NCBI RefSeq assembly: GCF_009727055.1
Contig: NC_052354.1
Coordinates: 52,861,637-52,925,636, forward strand
DNA: 64,000 bases
Reading direction: 5' to 3'
Source of the DNA: Benincasa hispida
Lineage: Eukaryota > Streptophyta > Magnoliopsida > Cucurbitales > Cucurbitaceae
Both the position numbers and the translations under genes were made by a program. This document shows, one piece after another, positions 11,431 through 22,274 of this stretch. Below the pieces are notes generated by a model. The model saw only the letters and a program-made list of their open reading frames with translations. It made no database searches and was not told where the DNA came from. Positions within the stretch are counted from its first letter, which is position 1; each line of letters starts with the position of its first letter.

Positions 11431-12810
11431 CGTTTATTTACACTATTTTTGAGGAGAAATTTTGATTTCCCATTGTTATAGGTTAGTGGTATAATTTTAC
11501 ATTTATCATTAAAATAATTTTTTTCAAATAAAAAAAGGTCTAAAAGTTTAAAAATACAAAGCATCTTTAGAATTTTTTTTGCTAAGTGTAAATATTTTAG
11601 GAATTTTTTTATTTATAAAAAATTTTCTATTTTACACATTTTATCACTAATTTACCATTTATGTTTAAAGCATTATCGTGATAAAATTTTGATTCTTCTT
11701 CCTATTTATTGCAAAATAATAATATTATCAAGTTTTTTTTCTAAAAAAAAGAAAGAAATAAAAGCATCATTGAGATAGATAAAAAGAAAAATTAGTTTTA
11801 ATTTTGATTTTTTCTCTTGAGAGTTTATTTATTTCAAAACAATAGCATCAAATCGATTTTATATTTTTTTCCCATAAATTTGACTTAAGATGAAGGAAAA
11901 TTATTTTAAATGACAAAATTATTAAAAATATTTATAAATAATAGCAAATTATCACTAGACACGAATAATAATCTATCGCAACCTATCACAAATAGAATAA
12001 GATATTTTGCTATTATTTATAAAAAGTTTAGCTCATCTTTCTATATTTGAAAATAACACTCAAATAAATTTAATTTTAAATATATAATTCCTCTGTAAAT
12101 TGACTGAGTTGTGCTTCTAAATTTTCGAAGGTATCTCTATTTCTTTCCTTTTTTTTTCCTTTTTTTTTTTTTACTATTTTTTTTTTCTTTTTGTAGCTTT
12201 TATTTATTCAATGTTCTTTGTGATGATTGTTTTTTATTTGGAGACATCTACAATTTTATGTTACTTCCAATTCCAATTACTTTTTTTTTCCTCTCTTTTG
12301 ACCTTTTAAAATTTTTGTTCTAATTTTGGATGTGACATCTCTACCATTTTTTTTTAATTTGTTTCAAGAATTTGAAATTTAAATTCTAATAGGACTTTTT
12401 TTTAAATCACTTTCATCAAGCAGTTTTTCATAAGCGTTGCTTCATATATATGTCCCTTCTATTCCTTTTTGTGGATGGTTATAAGATTAGTAGTGTAATT
12501 TCACATTTAAATTATTAAATAAATTTATTTCGAATAAGAAAATTTACATTTTATCTCTAATCTAATCATCACAATAAAATTTTGATTTCTCTCATATTTA
12601 TTTCAAAACAATAACATTATATGTATTTAAAAAAAAAAGAAAAAAAGAAAAGCATCATCACAACAGACAAAAAAAGAAAAAAAAAAAAAAAAAAAAAAAA
12701 GAAGAGAATAGGGAGAGAGATAGAGATATATAGCTTTGTGTACGACTATACTTACTCTTTTCGTATACATTTCTACATACTCGTATATGTCACGCATGCA
12801 ATATAGGGTA
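11431..12810. repeat. old AT-rich dispersed repeats upstream of the SNAP43-like gene
   Basis: No gene seen. Blocks at about 11465-11740 and 12478-12630 are diverged direct copies (a shared run around GATAAAATTTTGATT). A block at 12180-12450 resembles 18600-18860 (shared TTTCAAGAATTTGAAAT). A small element near 11925-12022, with TATCACTAGACA and TAATCTATCGC, resembles one in the transporter intron at 55195-55365. There are long A and T homopolymer runs. Confidence 0.5.
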
Positions 12811-14540
12811 AGAGATTCAAATTGATAACCATTCTTAATTAATCATACCATAAATAAGAGGCGCAGAGAGAATATAGCAAGTATTATCTATAGCGTATCA
12901 AGTGAGCCAAGTCAGTGAAGGATCAAAATATAAGAAAGAGATATATACATATTAATAGAAGACCATGAGCGAGATGGAGATTAGAGTACTAAACACTGGT
13001 TATGCGTTTTCTAGTATTCTTTATTTAAGAGCTGCACGAATATTAGTAAGAGAGGACGCCATAGGCGAAGGGTATGATAGTGATGTTTTTTTTATAGATG
13101 AGTTCAGATACTTCACAATTAATTGAATAGATGTTAGGGGAGACGGAGAATGTTGATTATTGTACATTATACGTCGTGTCCCCACGTATATATGTATTAG
13201 AGGAATCAAACCAGCTCGGACGAACGCGCATCCGATTATATATAGAAGAGAGAGTTGTCAAACTCAATAGAATTTCTCTTTAATCATATCTTATTGTTCA
13301 CACTCTTCTCCTGACTTTTGTATCTCACGCAACACATTTGATCAAGGTAAAAAGGGAAAATGAATGTGAGAATTATTACTATCAATAGATAAAATGAGAT
13401 TATATTAGCAGTGAATACACATTGTAATTCCGTTAGAGGAATTACCTCTTGTATAAACCAATATTCTTGAGTCACTTAAGTTACTTCAACTGGAGTAGGA
13501 GACTCACATAATAAAAAAAAAGAGAGTTTGTGATGTGGTTCAACTAAGGATAATTATGAACTTTGATACAGCACACGAGATAAAACATTTCAAATTCATC
13601 TTCACATCGGCCGCCAATAAAAAAGTAACAATAGGACCTCATAGAAACAGAATTGAGAATTCCCCAACAACCAAAACCATGTTCCAAAATGAATCTTATA
13701 GAGAATAAAGAGCAGGAAGAGTGAGAGAGAAGATCTTAGGAGTAGTAGCGAGATAGAGTCTAGGAGACGATCTAAGGAGAGCGAGATGGCTTCAACTTTA
13801 TTTAACTTTCATAGAAATCATATATTATAACATAGATCGAAAAAAAAAACTATATATCCTAGCTATACATTGAATTATATCATTAAGACATAATTTAAAT
13901 ATTTATTAGATTATTATATATCTATAATTAACTTATCTTCGAAATAAATAATCATATTGAATATCAAATTAAATATATAGAAACAAGTATATAATTTAGA
14001 TTAATTATACTATAATTATTCCTTTGGATAGTGGAAATCATTGTTGTGATTAATGGGAGTTCTGGGGAAATATAGACAACATATGAATTATATTATGATT
14101 ATTATACTAATTAATCTGAATAAATCATCGTAGATCATAAAACAAAATAATTTATACATATCTAAGTTAGATTATTATTATCAATTTCAGTTTAATTGTA
14201 AAAAAAGGGCTCCACGATAATGCCTCGGAAATAAGCCGATTTTTGGCATATAATCTAAGATAATATCACAACCTTCTGGAATAATTTAGATTGGGTATCT
14301 TATACTATAAATTGAATATTACTAGATTAGTATATATTAATAGTATAAAAATTTTTTGATTTGTTAACTTTATTTAAGGACAAAGAATTAAAAAAGTGAG
14401 AATTATTGTCCTATTTATCAGAAAGTTTATTATAAATAAAAATTCTGACATATGACAATAAATTATAATAAAAACAAATGAATATACAATAAAATGAATA
14501 TAATAATAAAAAAATTATTTATTATTCATTATTCCTTAAC
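12811..14540. other. unclassified AT-rich region
   Basis: No gene supported. A TATA-like TTATATATAG at about 13236 is followed by LTR-like sequence, but I could not find a partner repeat. At 13735-13790 there are GCGAGAT words that recur, some inverted, at 17815-17872 and 20410-20545. These may mark the left end of the MULE/PMD element that follows. Confidence 0.4.
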
Positions 14541-15075
14541 TATTTGGAGGCAGTCTTAGTAACGAAGGACACTTTCTTCGATTATATCTTAACTGGTTTA
14601 CAAAATTCACATCGTTGTCGAGTGGCTGGTTCTGTCCAATCCATCTCATTGTGATACGTCGAAACTTTTCGACTACCAGGTCTTCTCAACACGATGGATC
14701 AGGATATAAGATGGGCAAATTTGGGTGCATGATCAAGTAATCTTCATGCGGTACAGGTTGAAATTGAGGAGAGTAACATTCAGATACGTTGACAATTTGT
14801 AGTAATCCTCAATAAAATCTTCGTAGTTCATGTTAAAAATGTGAGCAAACAGCCATAAAATGCGAGATGGTACGAACACCGAATGCTTGCCACTTGTTAC
14901 ATGAACAGTACCACTTGATATGATGGCTTTGTTCGAGATCACTAACTATGAAACACCTAAGAGAAATTGTAACACACGAAGAGGTGTGTTTAATTTCAGA
15001 TCGACATACTAGTATAATTGCAGTAGTGAAACAACCCAGCAAATGGTTGGATGGACCGAGAAATATCACCATCGT
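14540..15075 (-). pseudogene. Mutator-like transposase C-terminal remnant (SWIM finger)
   Basis: Minus-strand frames give a decayed SWIM zinc-finger segment (CSCNKWQAFGV followed by SHFMAVCSHF). In a shifted frame this continues into NMNYEDFIEDYYKLSTYLNV and then a proline-poor tail. This is the usual C-terminus of plant MuDR-type transposases. The frame changes at least once between the finger and the NMNYEDF block, and the second finger cysteine region is damaged. The upstream transposase core was not recognised. The remnant lies back to back with the plus-strand PMD gene, an arrangement known for some plant MULEs. Confidence 0.65.
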
Positions 15076-15599
15076 TCTTCTTACGACATATCGTCAGCAA
15101 CTTCATAAATAAAAGTATAAACTCAATTCATTGAAAAAATATGTTTATCGTGCCGGGTGTCAATTTCAAATTCGAAAGTTCAACAAAGCAATTGAAGATA
15201 TCAAAGGAATAAATCGGAGTTGTCTGAGTTTTTTTTGAAAACATTAGTTTAGAGCAATGGACTCAAACAATAATGGAGGATTCAGATATGGTGGATGACG
15301 ACAAACTTATCAGAGTGGATAAAGAAGTCCTCAAAGGAGCTCGAAATATTGCCCTATAAATGTTCTTGCTCAGATAACATTCTTCAAATGCGTGACTATT
15401 TCGAGAAAAGAAGAGAAGAAATAAGGGATGTATTGGAGCGTGAGTTTTCGAGAAAAGAAGAAAACATTCTCAAATGGTGAGTTTTTTTACATTGTTTCTT
15501 TACCCTCATACTTTTCTCCATTATTCAATTATAGTCAATTTTAATATATATTTTTTTTCAGATCATGGCTTTAAAACCCAAGACGCTGTTGATCTTGAT

Positions 15600-17610
15600 G
15601 TTTTGTAGACCAGTCCATTCATCGATCATATGTTTATGGTGAGATCGTACTACTGGAGAAATATCTTGCAGACGTCGAGAGACAGTTCTCAAGTGCATTA
15701 TCTCTGCTCCACCCTCATATACGTTGCTGCGGCACATTTAGATTCTATGGGGTTTCAGATTAGAATTTATTCAATTGGACTGACATCTGATCACAGCCTT
15801 GGTCGAGAGATGGAGGCCCAAGACGCATACATTCCATATATTTGTTAGATAGTGCATTATCACCTACAAGATATAGAAGTGTTGTTGGGTTACCTGTTGA
15901 CGGTGAGCCGGTCACCGGAGTGATGTACGATGACTGGTTAGGAAGTTTGTCAACTGTACCTTCAGTGCGACCCCACCCGCCGACAAGATTAAAGGATCGA
16001 GGTTAAGTTTAATATGGTTAGGAACACAATTTCGTGAGCTCACAGATGATGCAGACGAGGAAACCGTCATAAGATATGCGCGAGCATATATACTACAAAT
16101 GATGGGTGGAAGTCTGTTTTCAGATAAATAAAGTCATTTTGTTCACTTGATGTTCCTGCCATTGTTAGCTAACCTCCATGATGCAGGGCGGATTCGTGGG
16201 TGGAGCTTGCTTGGCATGGTTGTATAGAAACTATACAAAGCAACAAGACCTGAAGTTCGAGATATATAGCTGAGCCTCTCATACTTTGCAACTATGGGCT
16301 TGGGAGCGATTTCCAACAATGGCTCTAACGGCTACATCATGTTAATGACGTTCAGTTAGTTGGACGAGCCTACGGTTCTCGGTATGTTGTTTTAATTCAA
16401 TTTAATTTTTATATCACTAATCTAGTTAATTTAAATTCTAAATTATCAATTAAAATTTTAGGTGGAGAGACAAATTTTGTGTGACTAGGACAACCACACA
16501 TGTAGTCAACCAGTATAGATACATGTGTTGATCTGCTTCAACCTGAAAAGGTACATTACACTAAACCTAATTGATTATTTTATTCACATTTTTATTGTAT
16601 TTGTCCTTTAATATTCTCTAATATAATATTTTGTGTTTCAGGTTATTTGGGAGCCGTACAAAATTATTATGCATACTTTCCTAATTTTTTCGAATGGTCA
16701 AAACATATGGCGGACGATGAGTCTCTCATATGTTTTCACATTAGTGAGTGGCATCTTCCTGACAGGAATGATGAGACAATTCGGTTTTCAATAGGATGTC
16801 CCATCACCTTGTAATACTGAACCCATACTGCATGATATTGACCTAAGGACTGGAGATTGGTTTGAAAAAGTTGCACATTTGATATTGGCGATGGCACTAT
16901 CGTGCAAGGTTTATATTGCAGTGGGGTTTCTTTGAAACAGTTTGACACAGATGTCATTCTAGAATATATTCATTGGTATATATAATATCACAAGTGCTAC
17001 GTCACTCGTCAGTCAGGGAGCAGCTGTGGGTCATCTAGTAAATGAATGAATATTATCTAATTATTTTAATTTAAATTTATTTTAAATATTGTCTAATTGT
17101 TTAAAATTCACAGAGATTGAACAATAGTAGACTCCATAAGGTTGTGAATGATCCGAACCAGGTTCTTGCTATATGTAGTGACAACCAAAGCTATATGAAG
17201 GGAAATTCATTATATGTACGATATACCTATTGTTCTCCACCAGCTCCTAGAGTAGAGGACCTGTTCGGAAGAGGAATGAGTTGATGAGGTTCACATAATG
17301 TGGAAGAGTTGCCCTCTATTGATGCACACGTAGAGTCAAACTGATTATGTTGTCCGATGATGATGATGCCAACATTTGGTTCAGGACATTATGACTCAGA
17401 AGGCTAGTCTCGTCTTCATACGTGCATGGACATGGTCGGGGTCGTGGAGAGCATAATGAATATTTATATTATGAAGCGCATGCAGAGGTACCAGAGCAAC
17501 ATCAAGAACGCGAGCAACCTCAAGTTCACAGTCGACGACGAACAACTAGCTTGAAATCGACGACGTCCGCCTTTGTGGAACACATTGATTTTTGTAATTA
17601 TTTTTAATAA
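15600..17610 (+). pseudogene. plant mobile domain (PMD, MAIL-like) gene, broken, copy 1
   Basis: Pieces of the PMD/MAIN-like domain (annotated in many plants as 'PP7 long form homolog') occur in changing plus frames. They include LQDIEVLLGLPVDGEPVTG near 15865-15920, then YDDW, RYARAYILQMMGG near 16075-16110, and LPLLANLHDAGR near 16155-16195. WRDKF and VIWEPYK follow, then a QGAAVGHL block near 17010 and a VVNDPNQV block near 17140. Two apparent introns with AT-rich bodies sit near 16383-16460 and 16555-16640. At least half a dozen frame breaks are present, many looking like single-base losses. PMD genes exist both as host genes and inside MULEs and gypsy elements; the adjacent transposase remnant favours the MULE form. 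Confidence 0.75.
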
Positions 17611-18078
17611 AATGAGATATTTGATTTATATATTTTTTTAATTTTTAATGAGTTATTATTTTTTTTTAATTTATTCTTTTTAGAGTTTAAATAAAATAAT
17701 AAAATCTTTTTAGAAATTGTTTTATATAAATGAAAAATTAAAAAAAAAGAAAGGAAGAAAGAAGAAGAAGGTGGAATGTGTAATAATTAAAAAAAAAAAA
17801 GGGAAATTGGTACGGTATTCTCGCTCTCACTCAAGATCTCGCTCTCTCATAATCTCGCTCTCGAATTTGATTGGGAAAGTTCAGTGGTAAAAGAAGGAGA
17901 TTATTAAGCTCGTTATTTTTAGTCAGACTTACTAATGATAGAATCCGTAAAAATTATTCAACAAGTCTTGGAAGGAATTCCAGGGGGACTTTATGAAATT
18001 TAGAAATACGATCTTTTGATAGAGGAAGGTCTCTGGAATGATAATTAAACAGACTCAATAATAATGTTAAGAAGGGCA

Positions 18079-18168
18079 AGGTCGAGGGTTCAAATTCGAT
18101 TACAGATGAAAGGAAGGTAGAGGATTCAAAATTCGAACTATCTAGGTTCGAATTTTCAACCCTCGACT
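18079..18168. repeat. imperfect inverted repeat
   Basis: The left arm GGTCGAGGGTTCAAATTCG and the right arm CGAATTTTCAACCCTCGAC are near-perfect reverse complements, about 50 bp apart. It could form a hairpin and lies just before the sequence gap. Confidence 0.6.
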
Positions 18169-18191
18169 TATTTTTTTTAAAAAAAAAAAAC

Positions 18192-18216
18192 NNNNNNNNN
18201 NNNNNNNNNNNNNNNN
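18192..18216. other. assembly gap, 25 N
   Basis: Twenty-five N flanked by an A run on the left and by about 60 bases of nearly pure T (18241-18299) on the right. The true gap size is unknown. Confidence 0.99.
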
Positions 18217-18257
18217 GAAAAATTAGGTTTTTAGTTTTGATTTTTTTTTTTTTTTTT

Positions 18258-18299
<42 letters not shown>

Positions 18300-18872
18300 C
18301 TTGAGATTTTTATTTTTATTTCCAAATAATAAGGAGGGAGGAGATAGGGAGGGGAGAACATTTCTTACCATGATAAACTTTTTTAAATCAAAAAGAAAAA
18401 AAACAAATAAAAAAAAAGATGATGAAGAGGCGCTATCTCGCGGGCGTGATTGAATACAAATTCGGACCTGAGGTGTAAATGGCCTTCCCAAATTTTTTCC
18501 CAAGCGAGGGCGGGTCCTTATCTCTTGTTCGTCTTCTGTGCATTCTTATCCATAGTTTTTCTCTCTCTTTTCTCTACCTTCTTTTTTTTTCGTTACTATT
18601 TTTTCTTTTTGTAGCTTCTATTTATTTATGTTGTCATTTTATTTTTCTTTCAGTTACCTTTTTTTTCTTCTCCTTTAAATTTTTTCAATTTTTTTCATGT
18701 TTCTACTAATTTTTATGTTTTTTTTTTATCTATTTCAAGAATTTGAAATCTAAATTGTCTCATACACTAAATTAAATCCCCAATTCTCTATTAGGATTTT
18801 TTAAAATCAATTTTATCAAGAAAATTTTCATTAACTCCTGCAAAGATTTTGCTTTATATATATATATAATAT

Positions 18873-19130
18873 TCTTCTATTGGTCTCTACACAAAGAAAT
18901 TTGAATTTGCTATTTTGTACAAATAGTTTCCTTTATTTTTTCATTTTTGAAAATTCCCATATATGTATAGAAAAAAATTTTCGATTTTGTTTTCTATATG
19001 TGTATATATATAAACTTCTATTAGCTCTACCAAAAGAAACTTGAATTTGCTTTTTGTACAAATAATTTCCTTTATTTTTTCATTTTTGAAAATCCCCATG
19101 TATGTATAGAAAAGAATTTTCGATTTTGCT

Positions 19131-19167
<37 letters not shown>

Positions 19168-19310
19168 ATAAGTCTCTACCAAAGAAACTTGAATTTGCTA
19201 TTTTGTACAAATAGTTTCCTTTATTTTTTTATTTTTTGAAAAACCCCATATATGATAGAGAAGAAATTTTGATTTTCCTTCACATATATGAATATATAGA
19301 AAAAAATTTA
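18873..19310. repeat. tandem repeat of about 142-155 bp, three copies
   Basis: Three successive units each carry CTCTACCAAA-like sequence, then GAATTTGCT, TTTGTACAAAT, TTTCCTTTATTTTTT, and end with a TATA-rich run. Units begin near 18873, 19014 and 19171. The junction of units 2 and 3 has expanded into a TA dinucleotide run at about 19135-19163. Confidence 0.8.
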
Positions 19311-19819
19311 ACCAACTTTATTTTTTGTGAAAATTCTAGAAAATAAAACTGGCTAAAAAAAGAATAATATTGGAAGAGAAATTCTTATAAATAGAAAATT
19401 TTCAAAAAATTTCCACTTTTTGCTATAAAGTGTAAATATTTTTAAATATTTTTTATATTAAAAAGTTCCATATTGGAATGTTATTTTTTAATCCTTTTTA
19501 ATATTTTTTCTTTTATTCTTTTTCCCTATATTTTTTTCATCCACACATTAAAAGAAAAAAGAATTAAAAAAAAATCTTTTCCAATACTTTTGGTATTCAC
19601 CCATTCGAAGAAAAAAATAATTAAAAAATCACATTTTATCACTGATTCAAATTATTAAAAAAAAAAAAAAAATCACATTTTATGTTTTATTTTTTTAGGA
19701 TCTAAAAAGAAAAATTAAAATTAAAAAAATCATTTTTATCGCTTATTCAAATTAAAAGTTTAAAATTAAAATCCTTTATTTTTACATCACGAGTAAGAAA
19801 AAAGAATAAAAAGTTTTTA

Positions 19820-19900
19820 TATTAATATTGTTGTTTTCAAAATTTATTAGAGAAATATTGTTGTTTTGAAACTTATTAGAGAAATATTGTTGTTTTGGGA
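19820..19900. repeat. short tandem repeat, about 32 bp, three copies
   Basis: The words ATATTGTTGTTTT and TTATTAGAGAA alternate three times. No gene is seen from 19311 to 20640 apart from GAGCGAGAT-rich sequence at 20410-20545. Confidence 0.7.
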
Positions 19901-20640
19901 GTTCGAGGCTAGAGGTGAACGTTGAGAACTCGACTAATGTGGGAGTGGTTGAACGTTGAGACTCGACGAACAAAGAAAAACTTGGAAACAATACATAGGC
20001 CGAAACTTCAACACTCGACAAGGGAAGTTGAAGTTTCGACACACAATCCACCCTCGAGATTGTAGGTTTATTACTTTTCTTTTTCCCTCATAGAGAAAAT
20101 AAAGTAATGAGATGGTATTACTATATGTATTTGTGTACTTGAGCTACTTCTAACAATCTATGCATTTTGTTATCATTTCGAATTAGACGGAGGCTTGTGG
20201 GATTGTCGTGAGGGGGTGGGGATGGCTATATTTCTGGGAGCGAACTCCAGGTGAATATGAAGCGCATGGATACAAGAGTTATGCCTTGGAATGAAAGACA
20301 ATTCTGAATTAGCTTTGTCTACAAACAAAATTTTGTATATTAGGTTGCGAAGGTTACACACATGTCGAAACTTCAAAGCGATTAAGGAGATAAGTGGGCA
20401 AAGAAGAATTAAGGAGAGAGCGAGATTCAAAGCGAGATAGTAAGAGAGAGCGAGATGTTGAACGAGATTTTAAGAGAGCGAGATTTCAAAACGAGATTTT
20501 AGAAGAGAGCGAGATTCAAAGCGTGAATGTTGGAAAGAGCGAGATTTAGTTTATTAATTGACTAATCTGACTAACATTGAACTTGGTAAAATGAAATGAA
20601 ATATGATAATTGAAAGCGATTGTAACTTGAGCAACATCGC

Positions 20641-21643
20641 AGTGATGTACGATGACTGGTTAGAAGTGTCAACTGTACCATCAGTGCGACCCCACCCCCT
20701 GCCGACAAGATAAAGGATGTCGAGGTTAGTTTAATATGTGTTTAGGAACACAATTTCGTGAGCTCAACAGATGGATGCAGACGACGGAAAACCGTCATAA
20801 GATATGCGCGAGCATATATACTACAAATGATGGGTGGAAGTCTGTTTCAGATAAATTAAAGTCATTTTGTTCACTTGAATGTTCCTGCCATTGTTTAGCT
20901 AACCTCCATGATGCGGGGCGGTATTCGTGGGGATGGAGCTTGCTTGGCATGGTTGTATAGCAACTATACAAAAGCAACCAGACCTGAAGTTCGAGATATA
21001 GCTGAGCCTGCTCATACTTTGCAACTATGGGCTTGGGAGCGATTTCCAACAATGGCTCCTACAGGCTAATTCATGTTTAATGACGTTCAGTTAGTAGTTG
21101 GACGAGCCTACGGTTTCCGGTATGTTTGTTTTTTAATTTCAATTTAATTTTTATATCACTAATCTAGTTAATTTAAAATTCTAAATTATCAATTTAAAAT
21201 TTTAGGTGGAGAGACAAATTTTGTGTGATAGGACAGCCACACATGTAGTCAAACCAGTATAGATACATGTGTTGATTTCTTTCAACCTGAACAGAGTACA
21301 TTACACTAAACCTAATTGATTATTTTATTCAACATTTTTATTGTACTTTGTCCTTTTAATATTCTTAATATAATATTTTGTGTTTCAAGTTATTTTGGGA
21401 GCCGTACAAAATTTATTAGCTATACTTGCCTAATTTTTTGTACACGAAAATGGTCAAAAACATATGGCGGAGCGATGAGTTGCTCTCATATATTTTCCAT
21501 TAGTGAGTTGGCATCTTTCCTGACAGGATGAATGAGACAATTCGGTTTTCAATAGGATGTCCCATCACCTTCTAATACTGAACCCATACTGCATTGATAT
21601 TGACCTAAGGGACTGGAGATTGGTCTGGAAAAAAGTTCGCACA
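20641..21643 (+). pseudogene. PMD gene fragment, copy 2 of 15919-16877
   Basis: This block of about 1.0 kb matches 15919-16877 from the AGTGATGTACGATGACTGG start through the GACTGGAGATTGGT end, including both apparent introns. Substitutions are few, but dozens of single-base insertions or deletions separate the copies, and copy 2 is 44 bp longer. Copy 2 is also frame-broken. Sequence diverges abruptly at both edges. The pattern fits either a second, truncated MULE/PMD insertion or a poorly polished duplicate contig end. Confidence 0.8.
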
Positions 21644-22003
21644 ACAATATTTTTACAAATAGTTTGAAAACAACAATATTTTCCTAAATAGTTTCTAAAA
21701 GCACAATATCCTTTTCATTTTTCCCATTTATCTCTACTATTCTCTCATTCACCTTAAATAATGGTATTTATTTTATTTCTAATACCTAAATTAAATCAAT
21801 AGTTCTCTGTAAGTCATATTTTATCTCCATAACTTGATTTTTGTTTAAATCACATTTTATCTTGAATATTCTATACTTAACCTTAAATAAAGGAAAAAAC
21901 AACTATAAGAAAATACAAAAAATAGTTTAAAACTATGTTAATTCAAATATGTTTTAAAGAAATATATAAAGAAAAAATTGATTATCAAATATAACACCCT
22001 TGT
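21644..22003. other. AT-rich flank of the copia insertion
   Basis: No gene. It contains repeated ACAATAT and ATAGTTT words. The last five bases, CTTGT (21999-22003), are the left target duplication of the copia element. Confidence 0.6.
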
Positions 22004-22274
22004 TGTAGAAGACGAAGAGACAGTAAAGAAAAGAAAGGCATTTGGTAGACAAAGGACTCTGCACGATATGGTGGCTATCGCAGAGTTGATATTTATTTAT
22101 GTATAAAATGCCACTTGGCATAAAGAGATATGCGGGAGATAACAATCAGGAGAGAGAAGAATAAAAACTTAACAGCCAAAATAGTAAAAATGGAAAGCTA
22201 AAGAAAAAACAGGAAAATGAAGAAATTCCTTTCAAAGGAAAAAAAACAGAAAAATTGGGCGTCTCTTTTTATCA
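22004..22274 (-). repeat. 3' LTR of the 22-27 kb copia element
   Basis: 271 bp, TG...CA ends. It differs from the partner LTR at about twenty positions by eye (7-8%), so the insertion is old. Confidence 0.92.

Noticed and set aside
15295..15480. Plus-strand ORF with DYFEKRREEIRDVLERE, slightly like a transposase helix region
   Set aside because: Orientation is opposite to the SWIM remnant and no flanking transposase motifs were found; not enough to call a gene.
18241..18299. Long poly-T as a retroposed poly(A) tail (minus strand)
   Set aside because: It borders the N gap and has no adjacent coding sequence or target duplication; a homopolymer at a gap edge is more likely.
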